A stretch of DNA of 64,000 nt from Streptomyces malachitofuscus (GCF_014650055.1 NZ_BMUF01000003.1:310001-374000); one strand, 5' to 3'. Positions 8,629 through 17,749 are shown, numbered from the stretch's first letter. Notes: a model not told the origin generated them from the sequence alone. Translations and numbers: made by a program.

Positions 8629-11600
8629 ATGACCGGACAGACGACCCCCCGGCGTCAGGTGATCGCCACGCTGCTGGACACGCTGCGCACCGATGGCGGC
8701 GTCCGCGTCGTGACCGGCGAACCCGGTTGCGGCCGCACGGCGTTCCTCGAACGGGCCGCGCGCTCCTTCCGGGCCGGGCCGGTGTGGCACGTACCCGCCG
8801 ACCGGGCCCCCTCCGCACGGCGCCCGAGCGGCCTGCACACCCTGCTCGGCGCGGCCGGCCGCACCGTGCCCCGGCCCGGGGACGGCCCGGCGGGGGGAGC
8901 GCTGTTCGACGCCCTGCGCACCGCGGCCGGCGCGGCGCCGCTCCTGGTGTGCGTGGACGACGTGCACCGGTGGGACGCCGCGTCGCGCGCCGCGCTGGGG
9001 TACGCGGCCGCGCGGGTCCACGCGGAGGGGGTCCCGGCGGGGGTCCTCCTCTCGGTCCCCGGACACCGGCCCGTCGACCGGGAGCTGGCGGGGCTGCCGT
9101 TGCTGCGGCTCGGCCCGCTCGCGCCCGCGGAGGCGGCACGTCTGGCCGACGAGGCGACGGACGGTGCCGTTCACCCCGCCGTCCGCGAGGAGTTGGTGGC
9201 GGCGGCGGAGGGCAACCCCGCGCTGCTGCTGGCGATGATCCACCGGCTGACACCCGCCCAGCTGGGCGGACGACGGGCGCTGCCCGAACCGCCGGCCGAC
9301 GCGGAGACCCTGGCCGGCGTGGTCGGCGGCGTCCTGACCGAGCTGCCGTCGCACCAGGCCGGCCTGCTGCTGACGACGGCGGCAGACGTACGGGCGACGG
9401 GGGAGCCGGACGCCGACGCGGAACTCGTCCGGCGAGCGGCCGGAGCACCCGCCACGGGACCGCTTCCCGAGGTGCTGGCCCTGGCCGAGGGCCGGCTCCG
9501 GTTCCGCAGCGCACTCCTGGGGAGGGCGGTGTACGCCGGTGCCCCGCCCGAGCGGCGCCGCGCCGCCCACCGGGCGCTCGCCGAGGCCCTGACCGACCCC
9601 CACGGCGCGCTCGCCCTGCTGCACCGCTCCTGGACCGTCACGGGTCACGCCCCCGCCCTCGCGGCCGCGCTGGCGGCGGACGGGCCGTCGGCCCTTTCGC
9701 CGGAGCTGCGCCGCCGGGTGCTCACCCGGGCGGCCGAGCTCACCGCGGACCCCACCGAACGGGCTCACCGGTACACGGCGGCCGCCGAGCAGGCCACCCT
9801 CGCCGGTCATCCGCCCGAGGCCCTGCGTCTGCTCGACGCCGCCCGGAGCCACCCGGCACCGGCGTCCGCACGCGGCGGGGCGGAAGTCCTGCGGGGCGCG
9901 GTGCTCCTGGCCGACGGACCGGTGACCGACGCCCGCGAGTCCTTCCTGCTCGCGGCCGCCCTGCTGGCCGCCGCCGGCCACGAGCACGCCGTCCGAGCCA
10001 CCCTGGGTGCGGCGGATGCGGCTTGGTCGGCGGGTGACCCGGCGTCGTGCCTGGAGGCCCTCACTCCGGCCATGGTGGATCATCCCGCCCCGTCGCCACC
10101 GGTCCCCGGCCACGAGTCCGCCCTGGGTGCGACGGATGCGGCTTGGTCGGCGGGCGATCCGGCGTCGCGCCTGGAGGCTGTCACCCCGGCCGTGGCGGGT
10201 CGCCCGGCTCCCTCGTCACCAGTTGTCGGCCAGGAGTCCGCCGTGCGGGCCGCTGTGGGCGCGGTGGACGCGGCCTGGTCGTCGGAGGGTGACCCGGCAT
10301 CGTGCCTGGAGGCCCTCGTTCCCGCCGCGGTGGATCACCCAACCTCGTCGCCACCGGTCCCCGGCCACGAGTCCGCCTTGGGCGCGGTGGACGCGGCTTG
10401 GTCGGCGGGTGACCCGGCGTCGTGCCTGGAGGCTGTCACCCCGGCCGTGGCGGGTCGCCCGGCTCCGTCGTCACCAGTTGTCGGCCAGGAGCCCGCCGTG
10501 CGGGCCGCTGTGGGCGCGGTGGACGCGGCCTGGTCGTCGGCGGGTGACCCGGCATCGTGCCTGGAGGCCCTTGTTCCCGCCGCGGTGGATCACCCAACCT
10601 CGTCGCCGCCGGTCCCCGGCCACGAGTCCGCCCTGGGTGCGACGGATGCGGCTTGGTCGGCGGGCGATCCGGCGTCGCGCCTGGAGGCTGTCACCCCGGC
10701 CGTGGCGGGTCGCCCGGCTCCGTCGTCACCAGTTGTCGGCCAGGAGCCCGCCGTGCGGGCCGCTTCGGGCGCGGTGGACGCGGGCGACGCGGCCGCGGCG
10801 TCTTGCGTGGAGGCTCTCAGCCCCGCCCCGTCGCCGCCAGCAGTCGGCCGGGTGTCCGGTGCGGCGGAGTACCGCGTCCCTACCCCGTCGGGCGCGGGTG
10901 CCCCGGGTACCGCCGAGTCGGCGCGAACTCCCGCCCCGGGCCGCGCGGTCACCGGCGCGTCCCCCGCGGCCGTGCCGAGCGCCGGTCGGGGGCAGGCTCA
11001 CGGCGTGCCCGCCAGGGGGAGCGCGGGCAACGGCATCGTGGCCGGGGGTGCGGACCGACTGGGCGAGGGAGGAAGGGCCGTCGGCCTCGTCCCGTCCCAC
11101 GGGGAGGCCGTGCTCCGTGATCACCGGGACGGGATGCGGGCCGTGCTGCTCGGGCGGTTCGACCTGGCCGCCGGGCCGCTGCGGCGGGTGGTCGACCAAG
11201 GTCTGCGCGGCGACGAGCCCGAACGGCTGCTGCGTTCGGCCGCCGCCGCGCTCATGCTCGGGGACCTGACCGCCGCCCGCCGGGCCGGCGCACAGGCGCT
11301 CGCGGCGGCCCGGACCCGCGGCTCCGCCGCCCTCGAACCGAGGGCGCTGGAGTACCTGGCGTACGCCGAACTGCGCGCCGGACACCACCAGCTCGCCCGT
11401 ACCCACGCCGAGGACGGCCTGCGCACCGCCTCGCGCACCGGGCAGCGGAACACCGCCGCCCATCACCACGCGGTCCTGGCCCTCGCCGCGTCGATCGAAG
11501 GGGAGAAGGAACTCGTCGCCGGGCACGCCGAGGCCGCCCTCCGCACCGCCCGCCGGCACGGACTGGCGCAGGCCGCGACGCTCGCCCAGTGGGCCGCCGC

Positions 11601-12315
11601 CCGCGCCGACCTGGGCGCCGGCCGCCCGCGCGAGGCCGCGGACCGGCTCGCCCCGCTCGTCCGCCCCGGCGCGCGACGCGGCCACTTCGCGGTGTGGATG
11701 CTCGCCGTCCCCTGTTTCGTGGAGGCCACCGCACTCGCCGGCCGGCCCGAGCACGCCTCGACGGTGGTCGAGGACTTCGCGGTGTGGGCCGCGTGCGGAG
11801 CCGACCCGCACGCCCCCGCCCAACTTCTGCGCTGCCGCGCGCTGCTGGCCGCCCCCGAGGCGGCCGACCTCCTGTACCTGCGTGCCCTGGACCGTCACGA
11901 GGAGACGGCCGGTGACTTCGAACGGGCCCGTACACAACTGCTCCACGGCAAGTGGCTGCGGCGCCGGCGCCGGCTGCGCGAGGCACGGACCCGGCTCGGG
12001 GAGGCGCTCATCGGCTTCGAACGCTGCGGTGCGCACCCGTGGGCGCAGCAGGCCGCCGCCGAGCTGCGGGCGGGCGGTGCGGCCCCCACGGGCTCCGAGA
12101 CCGGAGGACTGTCCCGGCTGACCCCGCAGCAACTGCGTATCGCACGGTGTGTCGCCGAGGGCGCCACCAACCGGGAGGTGGCGCTGAGCCTGTCCGTCAG
12201 CACCCGCACCGTCGACTATCACCTGCGGAACGTGTTCGCCACCCTCGGCGTCCGTTCCCGCGTGGAGCTGGCCCGTCTGGTCGAGCAGGCGGAAAAGACC
12301 GGTGCACGGCTCTAG
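8629..12315 (+). CDS. LAL-family (large LuxR) transcriptional regulator with internal tandem repeats
   Basis: A regulator of about 1228 residues: an N-terminal P-loop ATPase region, a helical TPR-like middle, and a C-terminal LuxR helix-turn-helix (about residues 1163-1220, with a NREVALSLSVSTRTVDYHL stretch). The Walker A motif reads GEPGCGRTA at residues 30-38, with arginine replacing the usual lysine; Walker B is LLVCVDD. LAL proteins of about 900-1000 residues activate secondary-metabolite or sugar-use genes; the extra length here comes from a six-unit repeat array (residues about 458-712) and a Pro/Ala-rich stretch after it. ATG 8629 is preferred to GTG 8611. Targets are unknown; the next gene is a CdaR-type regulator. 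Confidence 0.85.
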   Translation: MTGQTTPRRQVIATLLDTLRTDGGVRVVTGEPGCGRTAFLERAARSFRAGPVWHVPADRAPSARRPSGLHTLLGAAGRTVPRPGDGPAGGALFDALRTAAGAAPLLVCVDDVHRWDAASRAALGYAAARVHAEGVPAGVLLSVPGHRPVDRELAGLPLLRLGPLAPAEAARLADEATDGAVHPAVREELVAAAEGNPALLLAMIHRLTPAQLGGRRALPEPPADAETLAGVVGGVLTELPSHQAGLLLTTAADVRATGEPDADAELVRRAAGAPATGPLPEVLALAEGRLRFRSALLGRAVYAGAPPERRRAAHRALAEALTDPHGALALLHRSWTVTGHAPALAAALAADGPSALSPELRRRVLTRAAELTADPTERAHRYTAAAEQATLAGHPPEALRLLDAARSHPAPASARGGAEVLRGAVLLADGPVTDARESFLLAAALLAAAGHEHAVRATLGAADAAWSAGDPASCLEALTPAMVDHPAPSPPVPGHESALGATDAAWSAGDPASRLEAVTPAVAGRPAPSSPVVGQESAVRAAVGAVDAAWSSEGDPASCLEALVPAAVDHPTSSPPVPGHESALGAVDAAWSAGDPASCLEAVTPAVAGRPAPSSPVVGQEPAVRAAVGAVDAAWSSAGDPASCLEALVPAAVDHPTSSPPVPGHESALGATDAAWSAGDPASRLEAVTPAVAGRPAPSSPVVGQEPAVRAASGAVDAGDAAAASCVEALSPAPSPPAVGRVSGAAEYRVPTPSGAGAPGTAESARTPAPGRAVTGASPAAVPSAGRGQAHGVPARGSAGNGIVAGGADRLGEGGRAVGLVPSHGEAVLRDHRDGMRAVLLGRFDLAAGPLRRVVDQGLRGDEPERLLRSAAAALMLGDLTAARRAGAQALAAARTRGSAALEPRALEYLAYAELRAGHHQLARTHAEDGLRTASRTGQRNTAAHHHAVLALAASIEGEKELVAGHAEAALRTARRHGLAQAATLAQWAAARADLGAGRPREAADRLAPLVRPGARRGHFAVWMLAVPCFVEATALAGRPEHASTVVEDFAVWAACGADPHAPAQLLRCRALLAAPEAADLLYLRALDRHEETAGDFERARTQLLHGKWLRRRRRLREARTRLGEALIGFERCGAHPWAQQAAAELRAGGAAPTGSETGGLSRLTPQQLRIARCVAEGATNREVALSLSVSTRTVDYHLRNVFATLGVRSRVELARLVEQAEKTGARL
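10003..10764 (+). repeat. In-frame minisatellite inside the LAL gene, six units of 120-132 bp
   Basis: Units start at 10003, 10123, 10255, 10378, 10510 and 10633 (lengths 120, 132, 123, 132, 123 and 132), with a degenerate seventh unit from 10765. Two unit types alternate, one ending in SPPVPGHES and the other in SSPVVGQE plus a VRAA insert, giving a higher-order dimer of about 255 bp. Each unit holds a DAAWSAGDPAS-like helix. Units 2 and 6, and units 3 and 5, are nearly identical in DNA, indicating recent duplication. All lengths are multiples of three. Confidence 0.9.
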
Positions 12316-12455
12316 GGACCGACCGGACGGTATGCCATCCTTCGGGGCAGGACGAGTCCGGCGGTGGTCGGCCCACGGGCTCCCCGCCGGCCCGGCGCCG
12401 GTACGGGGACCGCCGCACGGGCACCGCCGGGAAGCCGACCCTGGGGGAGATCGCG

Positions 12456-13712
12456 ATGCAACACGCCGTACGGCCACGTACCCTGCTGCGCCCCGGGCCC
12501 ATGCCCGCCCCACGCCCGCGGACACCGCGGGTGCGGTCGCTGATCGACGCCGACGCGCTGCGCGTGCTGCACCGGGCGGCCCGAGTCCTGCTGGACGACC
12601 TGCCCCAGCTCACCGACCGGCTGGTCGCCGCGCTGCAGGAGCAGGAACCCGCGTACCGGTCCGCGATGGACGGCGACGCCACCGCGACCTGGCAGGAGGT
12701 GCACCGGTCGCTGCGGCACAGCATCACCTCCCTGCTCGACCCGCGCGGTGCCCGGGACGCGGCGCGCCGCTGCTCCTGGAAGATCGGCGCCACCCGTGCC
12801 GAACAGGGGCTCCCGCTGGACGCGCTGCTGCACGCCTTCCGGCTGGGCGGCTCACTGGTGTGGCAGGGCCTGGTCGACGAGACGTCAAGGACGGCGCCCG
12901 AGGACGTACGCCTGCTGGTGCATGTCGCGTCCGACGTGTGGGACTTCGTCGACGAGCACTGCACCCTCGTGGCGGAGGCGTACCGGCAGACCGAGCGGCA
13001 GCTGGCGTGGCGCAGGGAGAACAGGGTGCGTCTGCTGGCCTCGGCGCTGCTGGACGGCACGAGCAGGATCGCCGACCTTCCGGAGGCGGCGCAGGCGCTG
13101 GGTCTGCCCGAGCACGGGCGGTACGTGGTCGTCGCGGCCGCCGGCGGCCGGCTCGCCGGTTGTCCCGGTGCCCAAGCGGCCCTCGCCCCCGGTGTGCGCG
13201 TGCACTGGCACACCGGTGTGGACGCCGACTACGGCATCGTTCTGGTCGAGGACGGCGAGGAGTCGATCGTGCCGGAGGAGCAGGCACCCGGGACACGGGT
13301 GGGCGTCAGCAGCGCGGTCGACGGACTGGCCGCCGTCGGGGAGGCCCGGCGCCTCGCGGACACCGCGCTGGGACTCAGCCCCGAGTCGGGCGGTACGGTC
13401 CGGCTCACCGAGCACCTCCCGGCGGCGCTGGTCGCGTCGAGCCCGGAACTCGGCGCCGCGCTGACCGAGCGGCTCCTGGGCCCGCTCGCCCATCTCGAAC
13501 CCGCCGACGCGGAGGTCCTGCTGGACACCCTGGCAACTTGGCTGGCCTGTGACGGCTCGGCCCAGCGGGCGTCCCGGCGCCTGTACTGCCACCGCAACAC
13601 CGTCCTCAACCGCCTGCGCCGCTACGAACAACTGACCGGCCGCTCCCTCTCCCGCCCCTCCGACCTCGTAGAGGTAACCCTCGCCCTGACAGCCCACACC
13701 CTCCGCCCCTAA
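12456..13712 (+). CDS. PucR/CdaR-family transcriptional regulator
   Basis: A 418-residue regulator with a C-terminal PucR-type helix-turn-helix (ASRRLYCHRNTVLNRLRRYE, about residues 370-390), preceded by a GGDEF-like CdaR central domain and an N-terminal helical RsbT co-antagonist-like region, the usual layout for this Streptomyces family. The ATG at 12456 has GGGGGAGA about seven bases upstream and lies 140 bases after the LAL gene. Members regulate use of purines, amino acids or similar nitrogen compounds. Lying directly upstream of an amino-acid/amide-type ABC operon on the same strand, it is a candidate regulator of that importer; this is inference. Confidence 0.85.
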   Translation: MQHAVRPRTLLRPGPMPAPRPRTPRVRSLIDADALRVLHRAARVLLDDLPQLTDRLVAALQEQEPAYRSAMDGDATATWQEVHRSLRHSITSLLDPRGARDAARRCSWKIGATRAEQGLPLDALLHAFRLGGSLVWQGLVDETSRTAPEDVRLLVHVASDVWDFVDEHCTLVAEAYRQTERQLAWRRENRVRLLASALLDGTSRIADLPEAAQALGLPEHGRYVVVAAAGGRLAGCPGAQAALAPGVRVHWHTGVDADYGIVLVEDGEESIVPEEQAPGTRVGVSSAVDGLAAVGEARRLADTALGLSPESGGTVRLTEHLPAALVASSPELGAALTERLLGPLAHLEPADAEVLLDTLATWLACDGSAQRASRRLYCHRNTVLNRLRRYEQLTGRSLSRPSDLVEVTLALTAHTLRP

Positions 13713-13770
13713 CCCCCCGCACCGGCCCCTCGCGTAGCTGCACCCACCCGCGCCCGCACCCCGCGCAGCT

Positions 13771-13890
13771 GCGGGCAGTCGTGCCTCCCCCAGTGCCTCA
13801 AGGGCCTGGGAGGTGCCCCCAGGGCGATGGGGGTCCCCCCGCTCGAGCGGAGCCGAGAGTGGGGGAGGGTGGGCGCAGCGGCACCCCGCA
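13771..13890. repeat. Interspersed Streptomyces repeat, copy 1 (interrupted)
   Basis: The outer parts (13771-13785 and 13868-13890) match the repeat at 50750-50801: the left 15 bases are identical and the right 23 differ at two positions. In copy 1 the central hairpin of copy 2 is replaced by an 83-bp palindromic element. Confidence 0.7.
13785..13867. repeat. Nested 83-bp palindromic element (MITE-like)
   Basis: Terminal inverted repeats CTCCCCCAGT (13785-13794) and AGTGGGGGAG (13858-13867) match at 9 of 10 positions; an internal GCTCGAGCGGAGCC segment is a motif I recall from Streptomyces intergenic regions. It sits inside copy 1 of the host repeat. It has no coding capacity and may fold into a strong hairpin after the CdaR-type gene. 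Confidence 0.6.
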
Positions 13891-14014
13891 GGAAGCGCCC
13901 TGCCACGCGCCCCGGCCCACCAGCGCCCCGGTGCCCATGACACCCCGGCACCCCACCCCGCGCCCCCAGCGGCAAGCGTCTGGGCACATGCACAACCCCC
14001 ACCCACCCCCATTG

Positions 14015-14030
14015 GTACGCCGCAGCGTAC
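14015..14030 (+). promoter_or_regulatory. Palindrome in the liv operon promoter region
   Basis: GTACGC (14015-14020) and GCGTAC (14025-14030) form a perfect inverted repeat with a 4-base centre, about 105 bases before livF. It is a possible operator, for instance for the adjacent CdaR-type regulator. The rest of the 13713-14135 gap, apart from the repeats at 13771-13890, shows no gene. Confidence 0.35.
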
Positions 14031-14135
14031 GCATGCCGAAACCTGTACCGCCCCTCCACCCCCGTGCTGTCGTGAGCACCCCTTCCCCCGAAGCCGACGC
14101 CGCCCCGAACGGCGGCCCGGCCCCGAGGAGCCGTG

Positions 14136-14918
14136 ATGCCCGAAGCACCACCGGACGGCCTGCCCGCGCTGCACGTCGAGAACGTCGACGTCACGTACGG
14201 GCGCGCGCTGTCCGCTCTCCGTTCCGTGTCCCTGACCGTGCCACCCGGCGCCGTCGTGGCACTGCTCGGCGCCAACGGCGCCGGGAAGACGACCCTGCTG
14301 CGGGCCGTCTCCGGCACGCTGCGCCTGCACCGCGGCGCGCTCACGGCCGGCCGCATCCGCTACGGCGAGACGGTGCTCGACGGCAAGGACCCCGTCGCGG
14401 CGGTCCGCGCCGGAGTCGTCCAGGTCCCCGAGGGACGACGGGTGTTCGCCGGACTCTCGGTCGACGAGAACCTCCGCTCCGGCGGACTCGGTCTCGGCCG
14501 GCGCGGACGCGCCCAGGTACAAGAGGCCCGCGACCGCGTCTTCGCACTCTTCCCGCGTCTCGCCGAACGCACCCACCAGGCCGCCGGCCTGCTCTCCGGC
14601 GGCGAGCAGCAGATGCTCGCCATCGGCCGCGCCCTGATGGCCGCCCCCCGCCTGCTGCTCCTCGACGAGCCCTCCCTCGGCCTCGCACCGCAGATGGTGT
14701 CCCGCATCGCCGGCGTGATCCGCGAGATCAACGCCCAGGGAACCGCCGTACTCCTCGTCGAGCAGAACGCCGGCATGGCGCTCTCCCTCGCCGACCACGC
14801 ACACGTCCTCGAAGTCGGCGAGACCCGCCTGTCCGGCCCCGCTGCCGAACTCGCCCGCACCGACGCCGTACGCCGCCTCTACCTGGGCGAGGCCGCCGAG
14901 GACCAGGGGGCGGCGTGA
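14136..14918 (+). CDS. livF: Branched-chain amino acid-type ABC transporter ATPase LivF
   Basis: A 260-residue ABC ATPase of the LivF type: Walker A GANGAGKT at residues 45-52, signature LSGGEQQ at 153-159, and Walker B LLLLDEP at 173-179, with the LivF-typical VPEGRRVF segment. The ATG at 14136 lies five bases after GAGGAG; a GTG three bases earlier is too close to that site. It is the first gene of a tight five-gene operon encoding both ATPases, both permeases and a binding lipoprotein. Its stop overlaps the livG start. The complex powers import of a hydrophobic amino acid, amide or urea-like solute; the exact substrate cannot be read from sequence. Confidence 0.9.
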   Translation: MPEAPPDGLPALHVENVDVTYGRALSALRSVSLTVPPGAVVALLGANGAGKTTLLRAVSGTLRLHRGALTAGRIRYGETVLDGKDPVAAVRAGVVQVPEGRRVFAGLSVDENLRSGGLGLGRRGRAQVQEARDRVFALFPRLAERTHQAAGLLSGGEQQMLAIGRALMAAPRLLLLDEPSLGLAPQMVSRIAGVIREINAQGTAVLLVEQNAGMALSLADHAHVLEVGETRLSGPAAELARTDAVRRLYLGEAAEDQGAA

Positions 14919-15718
14919 ACGACCGCACCACCACCGCACCGCCCGTGCTCGAGGTACGGGGCGTCACCGTGCGCTTCGCCGGCCTCACCGCCCTCGACGA
15001 CGTCTCCTTCACCGTCGCCCCCGGCTCGGTGCACGCACTCATCGGGCCCAACGGAGCCGGCAAGTCGACCTGCTTCAACGTGCTGTCCGGTCTGTGCCGC
15101 CCGGCCGCGGGCACGGTGACCCTCGGCAAGACCGAGCTGACCCGGCTCGCCCCGCACCGCATCGCCGCCCTCGGCGTCGCCCGCACCTTCCAGAACATCG
15201 TCACCACCCACGGCACGGTCGCCGACAACCTCATGCTCGGCCGCCACGCCCTGTCCCGCGCCGGATTCGCCGCCAGCGCCCTGCGCCTGCCGAGCGCCGT
15301 CCGGGAACAGCGCGACCATCTCGCCCGGGCCCGCGAGATCGCCGAACTCACCGGACTGGGCCCGCACTTCGACAGCCCCGTCGCCCTGCTGTCCTACGGC
15401 GACCGCAAGCGCGTCGAACTCGCCCGCGCCCTCTGCCTGGAGCCCCGTGTGCTGCTCCTCGACGAACCGGTGGCCGGAATGAACGCCGCCGAACGCGCCC
15501 GCACCGCCGAGGCCGTGAGCGAACTTCGGGCCGAACTCGGCCTGTCCGTCGTCCTCGTCGAGCACGACATGGGCCTCGTCATGCGCCTCGCCGACGACGT
15601 CACCGTGCTCGACTTCGGCCGGCCCATCGCCCACGGCACCCCCGACGAGGTCCGCCGTGACCCCGAGGTGCTGCGCGCCTACCTGGGAACCGACGCGGCA
15701 GAGGAGGACGCGGCATGA
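14915..15718 (+). CDS. livG: Branched-chain amino acid-type ABC transporter ATPase LivG
   Basis: A 267-residue LivG-type ATPase starting at a GTG that overlaps the livF stop by four bases. Walker A GPNGAGKS is at residues 44-51; the LivG-characteristic VARTFQNI segment and a SYGDRKRVELARAL signature follow, then Walker B LLLLDEPVAGMN. LivG is the second, non-identical ATPase that pairs with LivF on the LivHM permease. The four-base overlaps through the operon imply translational coupling and fixed stoichiometry. No unusual residues are seen. Confidence 0.9.
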   Translation: MNDRTTTAPPVLEVRGVTVRFAGLTALDDVSFTVAPGSVHALIGPNGAGKSTCFNVLSGLCRPAAGTVTLGKTELTRLAPHRIAALGVARTFQNIVTTHGTVADNLMLGRHALSRAGFAASALRLPSAVREQRDHLARAREIAELTGLGPHFDSPVALLSYGDRKRVELARALCLEPRVLLLDEPVAGMNAAERARTAEAVSELRAELGLSVVLVEHDMGLVMRLADDVTVLDFGRPIAHGTPDEVRRDPEVLRAYLGTDAAEEDAA

Positions 15719-16611
15719 CCGGGTTGCTCGACAACGTCCTCGGCGGACTGGCGCTCGGCGCGGTCTACGCGCTGGTCGCCCTCGGCTTCGTCGTCATCTT
15801 CAAGGCCTCGGGCGTCCTCAACTTCGCCCACGGCTCCCTGCTCCTCTTCGGCGGCTACCTCATCGCCGTCCTCCACGACGACCTCGGGTTCGCCGGAGCA
15901 CTTGCCCTCTCGGTCCTCACCACGGCCGCCCTCGCGGGCGCGCTCGACCGCTTCCTGCTGCAACGCGGCGGCCAGGACGCCCACTCGGCGCACGTCCAGA
16001 CCATCGTCACCATCGGCATCGACATCGTCCTGCTCACCGATCTGGCCCGGCGCATCGGCGGCGACCTGCTGTCGCTCGGCGACCCGTGGGGCGACGCGGT
16101 GACCGAGCTGGGACCGGTGACCGTCGCCGACAGCCGGCTCGCCGCCATCGTCGTGTCGGCGGTGGTCATCGGCGGTGTGTTCGCACTGTTCCGGTTCACC
16201 TCCTGGGGACTGTCCCTGCGGGCGGCGGCCGAGGACCTGGAGGCCGCCGCGCTCATGGGCGTACGGCTCGGCCGGGTCCGCGCGGGCGCCTGGTGCCTGG
16301 CGGGCGCGCTCGCCGCACTGGCAGCGGTCTTCCTCGCCGCGTTCCCCGCGCCGGGCCTGGAGCGCACCACCGGCCAGATCGCGCTCAACGCCTTCCCGGC
16401 CGCCATCCTCGGCGGGCTGGCCTCCCCGGCCGGCGCCCTCGCGGGCAGCCTCGTCATCGGCCTGACCGAGGCACTCGTCGTCGGATACCAGTCCGAACTG
16501 CACGTCCTCGGCGAGGGGTTCGGCGACGTCGCCCCGTACGCGGTGATGCTGCTGGTGCTGCTCGTCCGTCCCACGGGACTGTTCGGCGCGAAGGGAGCGG
16601 CCCGTGTCTGA
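15715..16611 (+). CDS. livH: Branched-chain amino acid-type ABC permease LivH
   Basis: A 298-residue polytopic membrane protein of the LivH type, with about eight hydrophobic segments and the family N-terminus GLALGAVYALVALGFVVIFK, followed by FAHGS. The internal AAEDLEAAALMGV segment is the cytoplasmic coupling loop that contacts the ATPases. The ATG overlaps the livG stop (ATGA), and the gene overlaps livM by eight bases. It forms half of the transmembrane channel with LivM in the cytoplasmic membrane. Confidence 0.9.
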   Translation: MTGLLDNVLGGLALGAVYALVALGFVVIFKASGVLNFAHGSLLLFGGYLIAVLHDDLGFAGALALSVLTTAALAGALDRFLLQRGGQDAHSAHVQTIVTIGIDIVLLTDLARRIGGDLLSLGDPWGDAVTELGPVTVADSRLAAIVVSAVVIGGVFALFRFTSWGLSLRAAAEDLEAAALMGVRLGRVRAGAWCLAGALAALAAVFLAAFPAPGLERTTGQIALNAFPAAILGGLASPAGALAGSLVIGLTEALVVGYQSELHVLGEGFGDVAPYAVMLLVLLVRPTGLFGAKGAARV

Positions 16612-17749
16612 CCGACTCCTGACGGCACTCACCCGCCGACGCGCCTCGCTGCTGCTGCTCGCCGTCGTCCTGTGCCTGCCACCGTTCTACCTGGACGCCT
16701 TCTGGCTGCGCATCGGCCTGTTCTCCATGGCCGCGGCCATCGGCGCCGTAGGCCTGGCCCTGCTCAGCGGCACCGCCGGCCAGCTCTCCCTCGGTCACGC
16801 CTTCTTCCTCGCCGTCGGCGCCTACGGCTACGCCTGGCTCGCGGGCGAACCCGGACCGGGACTGCCCCCGGCCCTCGCCGCCCTGCTCGCGGTACTGCTC
16901 GCCGGGACGGCGGGCGGACTGTTCAGCCCCGTCGCCGCCCGGGTCAAGGGCATCTACCTCGGCATCGCGACCCTCGCCCTGGTCTTCCTCGGCCACCACG
17001 TCCTGCTGACCGCCGACTCCGTCACCGGCGGCTTCAACGGCCGTTCCGTGCCCCCGCTCACCCTCGGCGGGTTCACCTTCGCGGAGAGCGACCCCGAACT
17101 GACCGTCCTCGGTGTGCCGTTCGGCGCGGAGGAACGGCTGTGGTTCCTTGGCCTGGCCCTGTTCGCGTTCACCTGGTTCACCGCCCGCGGCCTGCTGCGC
17201 GGACGCCCCGGGCGGGCGCTCGCCGCCCTGCGCGACAGTGAGACCGCGGCCGCCGTGATGGGCGTCGACGTCGCCCGGCACCGTTCCGCGGCCTTCGTGG
17301 TGTCGTCGATGTACGCCGGTCTCGCGGGAGTCCTGCTGGCGCTCGCCTTCCGCCGCGTCGTACCGGACTACTTCTCCCTCGTCCTCTCCGTCGACTACCT
17401 CGCCATGATCGTCATCGGCGGTCTCGGTTCCGTCGCCGGAGCCGTCGCCGGCGCCGTGTTCGTCACCGCGCTGCCCCTGCTGATGACCCGCTACGCCGAC
17501 CAGCTCCCCCTGGTGGCCGCCCCCGGTTCCGCCGAGGGCGCCGTGGGCCCCACCGAGGCGGCCCGCTACCTCTACGGCGCGGCCATCGTCCTCGTCCTGC
17601 TGTACGCGCCCGACGGCCTGCACGGCCTGGCCCGCCGGGCCCGGGACCGCGTACGGCGCCGCCGCACCCGCACCTCCGACCCGGACACCGCTGTTCCCGC
17701 GCCTCCGCAACCCGCCGCAGCCGCACGACCCAAGGAGCACACCCCGTGA
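16604..17749 (+). CDS. livM: Branched-chain amino acid-type ABC permease LivM
   Basis: A 381-residue polytopic membrane protein of the LivM type; the GTG start overlaps the end of livH by eight bases. It has about nine to ten hydrophobic segments, a GQLSLGHAFF motif (residues about 60-70) and the coupling-loop LRDSETAAAVMGV with VDVARHR. The C-terminus is a basic, Pro-rich cytoplasmic tail that is longer than usual. It is the second permease subunit and pairs with LivH. Its stop overlaps the start of the binding-protein gene by four bases. Confidence 0.9.
   Translation: MSDRLLTALTRRRASLLLLAVVLCLPPFYLDAFWLRIGLFSMAAAIGAVGLALLSGTAGQLSLGHAFFLAVGAYGYAWLAGEPGPGLPPALAALLAVLLAGTAGGLFSPVAARVKGIYLGIATLALVFLGHHVLLTADSVTGGFNGRSVPPLTLGGFTFAESDPELTVLGVPFGAEERLWFLGLALFAFTWFTARGLLRGRPGRALAALRDSETAAAVMGVDVARHRSAAFVVSSMYAGLAGVLLALAFRRVVPDYFSLVLSVDYLAMIVIGGLGSVAGAVAGAVFVTALPLLMTRYADQLPLVAAPGSAEGAVGPTEAARYLYGAAIVLVLLYAPDGLHGLARRARDRVRRRRTRTSDPDTAVPAPPQPAAAARPKEHTP

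Noticed and set aside
10003..10764. Repeat array considered as a collapsed or mis-assembled duplication
   Set aside because: All units keep the frame, two unit types alternate regularly and substitutions differ between copies, which suggests real biological duplication, though long reads would settle it.
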